A DNA stretch of 6,640 nucleotides from Eubacteriales bacterium (GTDB lineage: Bacteria > Bacillota > Clostridia > Christensenellales > CAG-138), in assembly GCA_028701165.1 (NCBI GenBank), contig JAQVRG010000091.1:1-6640 (forward strand), read 5' to 3'. This document shows positions 1-6,158 of this stretch, piece by piece. How positions within the stretch are numbered: the stretch's first letter is position 1; each line of letters opens with the position of its first letter. The notes below the pieces were generated by a model. The model was not told where the DNA came from, ran no database searches, and saw only the letters and a program-made list of their open reading frames with translations. The position numbers and the translations under genes were made by a program.

Positions 1-1026
1 GGCCGTATATTTTACGGCGTTGTCAAGCAGTATCCCCACGAGTTTTCGGACATCCTGCTCGCTGCCGTTATAGGACAGGTTCTTTTCAATGTCCGCGCGG
101 AGCGTTTTACCCTGCCGCGCGGCGGTTCCGATATAAGGCTCAGCGCTTTCCGCCACGGCGTCGGAAAGGGAGAAGTCCGTCATAACCAACGGCTTGTCCT
201 CCTGCATACGGGAAAGATCCACCAAGCTGTTGGTGAGCGATACAAGGCGCGACACCTGATTGCGGATGCTGCGCGTCCATTCGTTTTCGCCGTTCTCCAT
301 CTCCAGCAGCTCCGTATTGGCGGAAATGACCGTCAGCGGCGTTTTCAGCTCGTGGCTCGCGTCCGTGATAAACTGCTTCTGTTTGCTGTAGCTTTCCGCC
401 ACGGGGCGCACGGCTGCCTTGGAAAAAAGCAGCACCAGCAAGAATATGCCCGCAAGGCTCACCGTAAACACGATCAGGCAGGTATTGCGGAAAATAGCAA
501 AGGATTCCATATCCCTGCCGCAATCCACAAACACCACCAACGTATCCTCACCCGTTTTCCTTGCAAGATAACGGTAAACGCCCTCATAGCCCGACGTTTT
601 GTTGCCGGCGACGATGCCCTTGGCGTAGTCCACAGCCTGCGCTTCGCTCACGGCGGCGATATTCCCCATATGCGTCTTCGCGGCATTGCCCGCGCTATCT
701 AAGCGCACAAAGAAGTACCGCGTTTCAAAGGGCGCCTCCGCGGACATCAGTCGCTTGGGCACGACGTCGTCGCGCCGCACCGCGGCATTCGCCTGCGGGT
801 TAGGCGCGTCCTCCGATTCCGCCGCCGCTTTATCCTCATCCTGCTGCGCGCGCCTGCTCCTTGGAAATTGCCCGTCGTTATCGGCGATCGCCGTAAGGAG
901 CCGGTCGGCCTCCTTTCCCGTTCGCGCGTAGGCCGTGGTCAGTATCACGCCCAGCACCAAGAGCATAACGACTGTGGCCGCGCTGACGGCGACCAGTATA
1001 AATTGTTTTTGCAATCGCTTGATCAT
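1..1026 (-). CDS. Sensor histidine kinase, C-terminus cut by window edge
   Basis: Membrane-bound sensor kinase that should autophosphorylate on a histidine and pass the phosphate to the regulator encoded just upstream. The 342 visible residues form one open frame. TM1 is at about 10-32, an extracytoplasmic segment at about 35-178, and TM2 at about 181-202. The H-box lies at 218-232, core SHELKTP, with the phosphoacceptor His225. The start of the N-box (LLDNAVKYT, about 333-341) is the last thing visible; the G-boxes lie beyond the window. Only about 15 residues (RPVAESYSKQKQF) separate TM2 from the H-box, so there is no full HAMP domain; this short linker is common in Bacillota kinases. The sensor segment holds a charged, low-complexity stretch (about 56-90) and matches no domain I recognise. 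The ATG overlaps the regulator's stop as ATGA, indicating translational coupling. The ligand is unknown. Confidence 0.95.
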   Translation of the reverse strand, partial: MIKRLQKQFILVAVSAATVVMLLVLGVILTTAYARTGKEADRLLTAIADNDGQFPRSRRAQQDEDKAAAESEDAPNPQANAAVRRDDVVPKRLMSAEAPFETRYFFVRLDSAGNAAKTHMGNIAAVSEAQAVDYAKGIVAGNKTSGYEGVYRYLARKTGEDTLVVFVDCGRDMESFAIFRNTCLIVFTVSLAGIFLLVLLFSKAAVRPVAESYSKQKQFITDASHELKTPLTVISANTELLEMENGENEWTRSIRNQVSRLVSLTNSLVDLSRMQEDKPLVMTDFSLSDAVAESAEPYIGTAARQGKTLRADIEKNLSYNGSEQDVRKLVGILLDNAVKYTA

Positions 1027-1697
1027 TCCGTTTCCTCCAAAGAATACCCCATCTTCCGCGTGGCGCGGATCGTTGCGTTGGCGCCTATGACCGCGAGCTT
1101 TTTGCGAAGATAAGAGATGTACACCCAAACGACGTTGATCTCAGCCTCGCTGTCATAGCCCCATATTTTTTCCATAAACCGTTCTGTCGAGATGAGCTTG
1201 TTGGGGCTTGCCATAAGCAGCTCCATCATTTGGAACTCCTTGTTGGCCAGACGGAAGGAGCCCCTTTCGGAGGAAAGCTCGAAGGTTGCGCGATCCAGCC
1301 TGACGTTGCCGAAACGAAGTACGCTTTCCGTCACTTCCGCCTGCCGCCGCGTCATGGCGCGCACGCGGGCAAGCAGCTCTTTGGTGGCGAAGGGCTTGGT
1401 CAAATAATCGTCCGCGCCGCTGTCCAGCCCCAGCACCCTGTCGTCCACCTCGGCCTTCGCTGTAAGCATCAGCACGGGCAAGTTGCTGCCCCGCTCCCGC
1501 AGGCGCTTCAATACGCTGATACCGTCAAGTTTGGGCATCATGATATCGAGTATCGCGCCGTCGTAATTTTCGGCCTCGAGATAATCCAGCGCGTCCGCGC
1601 CGTTATATACCGCGTCCACGGAGTAATTGTTCTTTTTGAGTATCGTCACGAGCGCGTTGGAAAGCTCCCGTTCGTCCTCCGCCAGCAGCAGCCGCAT
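1023..1697 (-). CDS. OmpR/PhoB-family response regulator
   Basis: Cytoplasmic transcription factor of 224 residues, the normal length for the family. The receiver domain (about 1-115) has the acidic pair at Glu7/Asp8, the phosphoacceptor Asp51 (ILDIMMPKLDG), Thr79 and Lys101 (LTKPF). The winged-helix DNA-binding domain occupies about 125-222, with the recognition helix near VVWVYISYLRKKL and the wing near ATRKMGYSL. All residues needed for phosphorylation are present. The ATG at 1697 follows a strong AGGAAAGGAG ribosome binding site (1705-1714) with 7 nt spacing. The stop overlaps the kinase start by 4 nt, so this is a classic co-translated pair. A 7-4-7 direct repeat upstream suggests autoregulation. 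By position it may also control the neighbouring importer, which is inference only. Confidence 0.97.
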   Translation of the reverse strand: MRLLLAEDERELSNALVTILKKNNYSVDAVYNGADALDYLEAENYDGAILDIMMPKLDGISVLKRLRERGSNLPVLMLTAKAEVDDRVLGLDSGADDYLTKPFATKELLARVRAMTRRQAEVTESVLRFGNVRLDRATFELSSERGSFRLANKEFQMMELLMASPNKLISTERFMEKIWGYDSEAEINVVWVYISYLRKKLAVIGANATIRATRKMGYSLEETE

Positions 1698-1726
1698 CGC
1701 CTTGCTCCTTTCCTCTTGATGCTCCC

Positions 1727-1732
1727 ATTCTA
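1727..1732 (-). promoter_or_regulatory. Candidate -10 element for the two-component operon
   Basis: TAGAAT (5 of 6 to TATAAT) lies 12 nt upstream of the regulator's ribosome binding site. No good -35 hexamer sits 17-18 bp further upstream; the position is occupied by AACTTA or TAACTT inside the AT-rich direct repeat. A weak -35 overlapped by an activator site would fit a promoter driven by its own OmpR-type regulator. Placement rests on motif and spacing only. Confidence 0.45.
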
Positions 1733-1741
1733 CCGTGTTCG

Positions 1742-1759
1742 CCTAAAATTAAGTTAAAA
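1742..1759 (-). promoter_or_regulatory. Candidate OmpR-type operator, 7-4-7 direct repeat
   Basis: Read on the minus strand, two heptamers, TTTTAAC and TTTTAGG, are separated by TTAA. Five of seven positions match and the repeat-to-repeat period is 11 bp. OmpR/PhoB-family dimers are known to bind tandem direct repeats about one helical turn apart. The site begins 10 bp upstream of the candidate -10 and so covers the -35 position, as expected for an activator. Its location directly before the regulator's own gene suggests autoregulation. It is AT-rich, so chance similarity is possible. Confidence 0.45.
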
Positions 1760-1770
1760 GCAAATTTTGG

Positions 1771-1797
1771 AAAACGCCATGCCAAACAGCACGGCGT
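1771..1797 (-). terminator. Weak intrinsic terminator candidate after the importer operon
   Basis: In minus-strand RNA the arms ACGCCGUGC and GCAUGGCGU form a 9-bp stem, including one G-U pair, with a 6-nt loop (UGUUUG), and run straight into UUUU. On the plus strand the same position is an A-C mismatch, so the structure suits minus-strand transcripts better. The U-run is short, so efficiency is doubtful. It lies about 200 nt after the ATPase stop and just upstream of the two-component promoter, the right place to separate the two units. Confidence 0.45.
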
Positions 1798-1826
1798 CGG
1801 AAATTATAATCCGCTCTCTTGGGGTT

Positions 1827-1846
1827 CGGGGAACCGAGGTTCCCCG
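1827..1846. repeat. Perfect 9-bp inverted repeat
   Basis: CGGGGAACC and GGTTCCCCG are separated by GA. In RNA the innermost pairs must open, leaving a short, very stable GC stem. No U-run follows on either strand. It is one of five hairpins packed between the ATPase and regulator genes; role unknown. Confidence 0.6.
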
Positions 1847-1880
1847 GAGGCTTAGTCGCCCGAAACGGCATGTGCGTTGA

Positions 1881-1912
1881 GGGCGAAAGGCCTTACACAG
1901 TAAGGCTTTCCC
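1881..1912. repeat. Imperfect hairpin with AAAG/CTTT and CCTTAC/GTAAGG arms
   Basis: The left arm at 1886-1896 (AAAGGCCTTAC) pairs with GTAAGGCTTT at 1900-1909 with a single bulged G and a 3-nt loop (ACA). GGG at 1881-1883 and CCC at 1910-1912 extend the stem past a 2-nt internal bulge. No coding frame or U-run is associated with it. It is the third member of the intergenic hairpin series. Confidence 0.55.
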
Positions 1913-1914
1913 TG

Positions 1915-1957
1915 CCATTTGCAACGGCCGTGAGCGATAGCGAACAGTTGCGAATGG
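1915..1957. repeat. 11-bp inverted repeat with a 21-nt loop
   Basis: CCATTTGCAAC (1915-1925) and GTTGCGAATGG (1947-1957) are complementary at 10 of 11 positions. The odd position is a U-G wobble if read from the plus strand and a mismatch from the minus strand. The long loop makes it less likely to be a terminator than the flanking hairpins. Confidence 0.5.
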
Positions 1958-1963
1958 TAAGTA

Positions 1964-1991
1964 TCGCCCAAGGTCAAACGACCTTGGGCGA
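1964..1991 (-). terminator. 12-bp perfect hairpin just after the ATPase stop
   Basis: TCGCCCAAGGTC (1964-1975) and GACCTTGGGCGA (1980-1991) are perfectly complementary around a 4-nt loop. The stem begins 4 nt beyond the ATPase stop codon, where a terminator or a 3'-end protecting hairpin is expected. After the stem on the minus strand comes TACTTACC, not a U-run. It is therefore either a U-poor terminator or an mRNA-stabilising 3' structure. Confidence 0.5.
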
Positions 1992-1995
1992 AAAC

Positions 1996-3072
1996 TCACA
2001 AAACGTGGATACTGTCGTTTTCGACTGCCAAATATGCTTTTTCCCCCGCCTTGTAGATTTTCTTATTCTTGGGGTTGAATACCGTGACCTTCACAAGCGC
2101 ACCATCCACCGTCACATGATAGTTCTGATAATGCCCCATGAAGGTGGAAAGCACGATCTCGCAGGGCAAAGCGCCCTCGTCCGCGACGCTTAACGCCTCC
2201 GGACGCAGCACCAGCGTGCAGTCCTTTCCGTTTTCCAAGTGCTGATACGCCGGTACGGCAAGCTCGCTTGCACCCACGGCAATGATGTTCTTGTTATCCC
2301 TCGTATCCCGCACCACGCCCTTTAGGAAGCTGACCTCGCCGATAAAATCCGCCACGAACTCGCTGCTGGGATGATAGTAGATGTCCTGCGGCGTGCCGAT
2401 CTGCGCGATCACGCCCTTGTTCATGATGATGATCTGATCCGACAGGCTCATGGCCTCGGATTGGTCGTGCGTGACATAGATGGCCGTGATGCCTACCTTC
2501 TGCTGAATCTTGCGGATCTCGGTGCGCATGGATACGCGAAGCTTGGCATCAAGGTTGGAAAGCGGCTCGTCAAAAAGCAGTACGCTTGGCTCCACCACGA
2601 GCGCGCGCGCCAGCGCCACGCGCTGCTGCTGGCCGCCCGAAAGCTGGTTGGTCATGCGCGCGTCCATCCCCTCAAGCTCCACAAGGTCGAGTATCGCGTG
2701 CACGCGGTTTTTGATCTCCTCCTTGCCCACGCCGCGCAGCTTCAAGCCATAAGCCACATTGTCGAACACGTTGTAGTGCGGGAACAGCGCGTAGCTTTGG
2801 AATACCATCGCCGTGTCGCGCTTATCCGGCGTGAGCGCGTTGATAGCCTGCTCGCCCAAATACACCTCGCCCTCGTCGGGGCTTTCAAAGCCCGCGATCA
2901 TGCGAAGCGTGGTGGTCTTGCCGCAGCCGGAGGGGCCCAGCAGCGTCACAAAGCTGCCGGGGGCGATATCCAGCGATATGCTGTCCACCGCCTTAAAATC
3001 CTTCCCTGTTTTGGGGTCCGTATATATCTTAGAAACGTTCTCAAGGCGTACGCCCTTGCTTACTTTATCCAT
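1996..3072 (-). CDS. ABC importer ATPase, FbpC/AfuC/PotA type
   Basis: Cytoplasmic ATPase that powers uptake through the permease encoded just upstream. In the 358-residue protein, Walker A is at 46-54 (GPSGCGKTT), the Q-loop at Gln92, the signature LSGGQQQR at 144-151, Walker B VLLFDEP at 164-170, the D-loop SNLDA at 172-176 and the switch His202. A C-terminal TOBE-type regulatory domain (about 245-355, with LRPEAL near 289-294) follows, as in the CUT1/iron/polyamine ATPases. All catalytic residues are present and the length is typical. The open frame extends 12 codons further upstream to 3108, but the ATG at 3072 is chosen because GGAGGTGGAG lies directly before it and it sits one base after the permease stop. 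The last gene of the importer operon. Confidence 0.96.
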   Translation of the reverse strand: MDKVSKGVRLENVSKIYTDPKTGKDFKAVDSISLDIAPGSFVTLLGPSGCGKTTTLRMIAGFESPDEGEVYLGEQAINALTPDKRDTAMVFQSYALFPHYNVFDNVAYGLKLRGVGKEEIKNRVHAILDLVELEGMDARMTNQLSGGQQQRVALARALVVEPSVLLFDEPLSNLDAKLRVSMRTEIRKIQQKVGITAIYVTHDQSEAMSLSDQIIIMNKGVIAQIGTPQDIYYHPSSEFVADFIGEVSFLKGVVRDTRDNKNIIAVGASELAVPAYQHLENGKDCTLVLRPEALSVADEGALPCEIVLSTFMGHYQNYHVTVDGALVKVTVFNPKNKKIYKAGEKAYLAVENDSIHVL

Positions 3073-3073
3073 C

Positions 3074-4786
3074 TTACTCCACCTCCGTGATTTTCTTGCT
3101 GGTGCCAAAGAAGCGCATGAACAGGTTCATCAAAAGGATCGCCGCGTAGACGATGGCGATGAGAATCGTCGCGTACGCGCAGGCCACGCCAAACGAGCCT
3201 TTCTCCGCAAATTCATTGATCTTGCAGGTAATAAGCACGAATTGCGGCGTCACCAGCAGAATGATCGCGCTGATGGCCGTAATGCTTCTAACGAACGCCG
3301 TCACCAAGCCGCTGAAAAAGGAATCCTTGATAAGCGGCAGCGTGACCGTCATAAACACGCGCCCGCTGTTCGCGCCCAAGTCATAGGCGGATTCCTCGAT
3401 GGATTTATCGATCTGCCGAAGCGCCGCGATGCCGCTGCGGGTGCCGACAGGCAAGCTTCTGACGATAAACACGATCACAAGGATCGCGCCCGTACCGTAG
3501 AGTCCCTGCAAAAGGCCTGTACGGAACAGGCCGCCGGAGTAGCCGCGTATAAAGCCTACGCCCAAAACCGTGCCGGGCACCGCCATAGCGAGGATCGACA
3601 CGAATTCGATGAACCATTTGCTGCGGAATTTCTTTTTGACCACGAGGTAGGCGATAATCATTGAAAGGATCGCCGTGATGGGCGCCGCGATCAGCGAAAG
3701 CACCACGGAGGATTTGAACGCGTTCATGCCGCCGTAATCGAACACATACTTGAACCACTTAAGCGTGAGCGAGTAGTTGCGTCCCCAAAGCTTAAAGAGC
3801 GCACCGAAGGGAATCATGATGTACATCATCACCACGAACGCCGCGACGGCCGCGCAGAAAATGGTCAGCGGACGCGTTACGCTCTTGTCCGTAATGAGCA
3901 TACGCTCCCGCGAAGCCTTGCCCGTTAACGTGGAGGCCGTCTTTCGTTCCAAATAGTACTTTTGCAGCAAAAAGAGCACCATGGTAAGCGAGAGCAGCAC
4001 GCAGGACATGGCCGCGGCGCCCGTCGTATCCAAAGCCCCCGTCACCTGTAAATAGATGGTGGTCGCCAGCGTATCGTAGCTGCCGCCAATGAGCATGGGA
4101 TTGGCGAAATCCGCCACAGCCTCGATAAAGGTGACCAAAAACGCGTTGCCAAGACCCGGCAGCAGCAGCGGCAGCGTAACGGTGGTAAAAACCTTCCAGC
4201 GGGAAGCCCCCATGTCGCGCGCCGCCTCCTCCAAGGAGGGATCGATATTCTTCAAAAGGCCCTTGAGCATCAGATAGCAGACGGGGAAAAAGGTCAGCGT
4301 CTGCACGATCACGATACCGTTAAGTCCATAGATGTTCGCGTCGTAAATATGCAGTATGGTGCGCGTAATGATGCCGCTTCGCCCGAAAAGCATGATGGCG
4401 GAAAGCGAGAGCACGAAGGGCGGCGACACCACGGGCAACACGGAAACCACATCGAACAGGCGCTTCAAAACCTTGGAGCGCACCTTCATATAGCAGTCCA
4501 CATAAGCGAACAGCAGGCCGATGACCGTAGAAAGAATACCCGTTATGCCGCCCAGCACAAGGGTGTTGGAAAACGCCTTGCGAAAGCGGTCCATATCGAG
4601 TATGCGGCGGAAGGTCTCCATAGAAAAGCCCTCACCCTTGACATACACGCTGTCGATGAGCAATACGAATAAGGGATAGACGATAAAAAGAATTAAAAAT
4701 ACCAATAGCAGTACGATGGTACTGACCAAGATGGGATCGGCAAAGAGTTTTTTGCGATCCAGCTGCGCGCTTTTGCTTCGGCTCAC
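3074..4786 (-). CDS. Fused two-domain ABC importer permease, FbpB/AfuB type
   Basis: Inner-membrane channel of the importer, 570 residues from the chosen start. One chain carries two copies of the binding-protein-dependent transport domain, about 12 membrane segments in all. Each copy has the EAA loop that docks on the ATPase: EEAARDMGASRWKVF...TLPLLLPG at about 186-210 and EESAYDLGANSGRVF...TLPLIKD at about 464-487. The fused arrangement is typical of ferric, hexose-phosphate and phosphonate-type importers in the FbpB group. The frame opens with GTG at 4807, but that codon abuts a long hairpin and has no ribosome binding site. GTG 4786 follows AAAGGGG with 6 nt spacing and is preferred; the first membrane segment is unaffected. 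The TAA stop lies one base before the ATPase ATG. Confidence 0.95.
   Translation of the reverse strand: MSRSKSAQLDRKKLFADPILVSTIVLLLVFLILFIVYPLFVLLIDSVYVKGEGFSMETFRRILDMDRFRKAFSNTLVLGGITGILSTVIGLLFAYVDCYMKVRSKVLKRLFDVVSVLPVVSPPFVLSLSAIMLFGRSGIITRTILHIYDANIYGLNGIVIVQTLTFFPVCYLMLKGLLKNIDPSLEEAARDMGASRWKVFTTVTLPLLLPGLGNAFLVTFIEAVADFANPMLIGGSYDTLATTIYLQVTGALDTTGAAAMSCVLLSLTMVLFLLQKYYLERKTASTLTGKASRERMLITDKSVTRPLTIFCAAVAAFVVMMYIMIPFGALFKLWGRNYSLTLKWFKYVFDYGGMNAFKSSVVLSLIAAPITAILSMIIAYLVVKKKFRSKWFIEFVSILAMAVPGTVLGVGFIRGYSGGLFRTGLLQGLYGTGAILVIVFIVRSLPVGTRSGIAALRQIDKSIEESAYDLGANSGRVFMTVTLPLIKDSFFSGLVTAFVRSITAISAIILLVTPQFVLITCKINEFAEKGSFGVACAYATILIAIVYAAILLMNLFMRFFGTSKKITEVE
3077..3086 (-). promoter_or_regulatory. 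Ribosome binding site fixing the ATPase start at 3072
   Basis: GGAGGTGGAG on the minus strand lies 4-9 nt before ATG 3072, depending on which GGAG pairs. It lies within the last codons of the permease gene, so the two genes are probably translationally coupled. An in-frame ATG at 3108 has no comparable site. Confidence 0.8.
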
Positions 4787-4792
4787 AGGCTT

Positions 4793-4799
4793 CCCCTTT
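4793..4799 (-). promoter_or_regulatory. Ribosome binding site deciding the permease start
   Basis: AAAGGGG on the minus strand sits 6 nt before GTG 4786. The earlier in-frame GTG at 4807 is immediately preceded by the 3' arm of the intercistronic hairpin and has no purine-rich site, so it is unlikely to be used. Confidence 0.65.
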
Positions 4800-4807
4800 C
4801 CATCCAC

Positions 4808-4850
4808 GCATGGGGGCTGTCCGAAAATCTAGCTTCGGGCAGCCCCATGC
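4808..4850 (-). other. Long intercistronic hairpin between binding protein and permease genes
   Basis: Plus-strand arms GCATGGGGGCTGTCCGAA (4808-4825) and TTCGGGCAGCCCCATGC (4834-4850) pair over 17 positions with one bulged G, one mismatch on the minus strand, and an 8-nt loop. It begins 21 nt after the stop of the binding-protein gene and ends 21 nt before the permease GTG. No U-run follows on the minus strand. Such hairpins after the first gene of importer operons are known to protect upstream mRNA and allow the binding protein to exceed the membrane parts; that role here is inferred from position. Confidence 0.7.
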
Positions 4851-4871
4851 ACGCGTTGACTATGTTGTTTG

Positions 4872-6032
4872 TTACTCGGTCTTGAAGCGGTCGTCGCCGT
4901 TGACGTAGGTGAAGTATTCCTCCACCAAGCGGGTGGTATTCTCCTTGGCGGCCTCAAAGTCATAGTCGATGAGCTTTGCGGTATCCAAACCGAATTCCAC
5001 AGCCTCTTTGGGCTGTTCCGCGTTGTCGATCACGAGGAACTGATAGGATTCGGCGTTCTTGGCAAGGTTGACGCACTCGGGGCTAAGCGCATATTCGATC
5101 CAAAGCTTGGACGCGTTTTCGTGCTTGCAGCCCTTGAAGATGGCGGTGGCGCCCACTTCAAAGCTCGTGCCGGAGGCGGGGGCGATGAGCGCTATGTTGT
5201 CATAGCCGTCCAGAATCTGCTTCACGCCGTCATGCAAGAAGCCGATACCGATCACGATCTCGCCGGGGCCTACCATCTTGGAGGGGCCGGAGCCGCTCTT
5301 GGTGTACTGCACGATGCTCGGATCCAGCGCCTTGAAGTATTCCATCGCCGCCTCTTCGCCCTTCATCTGCACCATGGTGTTGACGATGAGCTTGCCGGTG
5401 CCGGCGGTGGAGGGGTTGGAGTAGGAGATCAGGCCCTTGTAATCGGGGTTGAGCAGATCGTCCCAATCCTTGGGGGCTTCCAAGCCCAGGCGGGTCAGCT
5501 CTTCGGTGTTGACCATGAAGCCAAGGATGCCCTTATAGATGCCGTACCAATAGCCATCCGCGTCACGGAACATGGGATCGACGATATGGGACGCGTTCAT
5601 GGCTTCGTAGGCGACGAGCAGACCGTCAGCCGCCGAAACGTTGTAGGGATCCGTCGTGCCGCCGAACCATACGTCGGCGGAGGGATTGCCGGCTTCCTCG
5701 GCGATCTTGGTGGCAACCTCGCCGGTAGAGAGGCGCTGATAGCTTACCTTGATGCCGTAAAGCTCTTGAAAATGCTCGCAGGCAGCCGCCAAATACGCTT
5801 CCTCGCAGGAACCATATACGACCAGCTCGCCCTCGGCCTGCGCGGCTTTGACCAGCGCTTCCATGGGATCCTCCGCCACGGGCTCCGCGGCGGGCGCGGG
5901 TTCTGCGGCGGGCGCAGGCTCGGCGGCGGGCGCGGGTTCCGCAGCGGGCGCGGGCTCAGCGGCGGGCGCAGCGCAGCCGAATACGGACAGCGTCAGCGCC
6001 AAAGCCAACAGGATGGTAAGAAACTTCTTCAT
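4872..6032 (-). CDS. Lipoprotein solute-binding protein of an FbpA/AfuA-like importer
   Basis: Extracytoplasmic receptor that captures the substrate for the permease. The 386-residue precursor has a lipoprotein signal ending VFGC, with lipidated Cys20, then a linker of five APAAEP repeats (about 22-51). The binding domain starts near EGELVVYGS (67-75) and fits the AfuA/COG1840 pattern, including a DVWFGGTTDPY segment (120-130), PKDWDDLLNPDYKG (187-200) and a C-terminal TRLVEEYF helix. At 262-270 it reads GIGFLHDGV: His267-Asp268 stand about where FbpA iron binders have their adjacent tyrosines. Iron is therefore uncertain; sugar phosphate, phosphonate or another anion is possible. The ATG at 6032 follows AAGGAGG (6039-6045) with 6 nt spacing. 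First gene of the importer operon. Confidence 0.95.
   Translation of the reverse strand: MKKFLTILLALALTLSVFGCAAPAAEPAPAAEPAPAAEPAPAAEPAPAAEPVAEDPMEALVKAAQAEGELVVYGSCEEAYLAAACEHFQELYGIKVSYQRLSTGEVATKIAEEAGNPSADVWFGGTTDPYNVSAADGLLVAYEAMNASHIVDPMFRDADGYWYGIYKGILGFMVNTEELTRLGLEAPKDWDDLLNPDYKGLISYSNPSTAGTGKLIVNTMVQMKGEEAAMEYFKALDPSIVQYTKSGSGPSKMVGPGEIVIGIGFLHDGVKQILDGYDNIALIAPASGTSFEVGATAIFKGCKHENASKLWIEYALSPECVNLAKNAESYQFLVIDNAEQPKEAVEFGLDTAKLIDYDFEAAKENTTRLVEEYFTYVNGDDRFKTE
5881..5970 (-). repeat. Five tandem 18-bp units encoding APAAEP
   Basis: Five contiguous 18-bp units (starting at 5881, 5899, 5917, 5935 and 5953) encode the hexapeptide APAAEP. They differ only at synonymous positions, for example GGCTCC, GGTTCT, GGCTCG and GGTTCC at the unit starts, so the peptide is conserved while the DNA has drifted. 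The array lies directly after the lipidated cysteine and probably serves as a stiff Pro/Ala/Glu tether across the cell wall. Copy number could vary by slippage in steps of six residues without breaking the frame. Confidence 0.93.
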
Positions 6033-6152
6033 GAATTTCCTCCTTCATGCGAATACTATTATTTCCGGCGGATACGCCGAAAAAGTAAAACAATCTTGGT
6101 TGCGGACGGCGCAAATTGTTATTTGGAACGCGAATTGGAAATCGATATTTGC
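6033..6152 (-). other. Structured 5' leader of the importer operon
   Basis: The interval from the predicted transcription start (about 6152) to the ATG is about 120 nt. A 9-bp hairpin at 6062-6083 (minus-strand arms UUUUCGGCG and CGCCGGAAA, one U-G pair, loop UAUC) lies about 16 nt upstream of the ribosome binding site. At 6112-6125 a smaller 5-bp stem, CAAAT/ATTTG, occurs; the same GCAAAT could instead pair with ATTTGC at 6147-6152 near the transcript start. TTCCAA also occurs twice, 12 nt apart. I recognise no known riboswitch class. Confidence 0.4.
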
Positions 6153-6158
6153 AGATTC

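Noticed and set aside
140..523. Minus-strand open frame of 127 codons inside the kinase gene
   Set aside because: It is another frame of the histidine kinase gene; the kinase frame carries the H-box and start of the N-box, while this one has no family features.
1230..1757. Plus-strand open frame of 175 codons opposite the regulator
   Set aside because: Antisense to a clear response regulator; composition-driven open frame in GC-rich DNA with no domain or ribosome binding site.
1805..1810. Plus-strand TATAAT as a promoter -10
   Set aside because: No -35-like hexamer lies 16-18 bp upstream, and no plus-strand gene follows; ATTATAAT is a self-complementary AT run.
1819..2193. Plus-strand open frame crossing the intergenic hairpins and the ATPase end
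   Set aside because: It spans four inverted repeats, overlaps the ATPase gene antisense, and has no recognisable protein features.
2371..3664. Long plus-strand open frames opposite the ATPase and permease (239 and 283 codons)
   Set aside because: Mirror images of well-supported genes on the minus strand; their His/Arg/Ala-rich or Ser-rich translations are typical of antisense frames.
5881..5970. Tandem 18-bp units considered as a CRISPR array
   Set aside because: The units are contiguous with no spacers, in frame with a gene, and encode a conserved hexapeptide.
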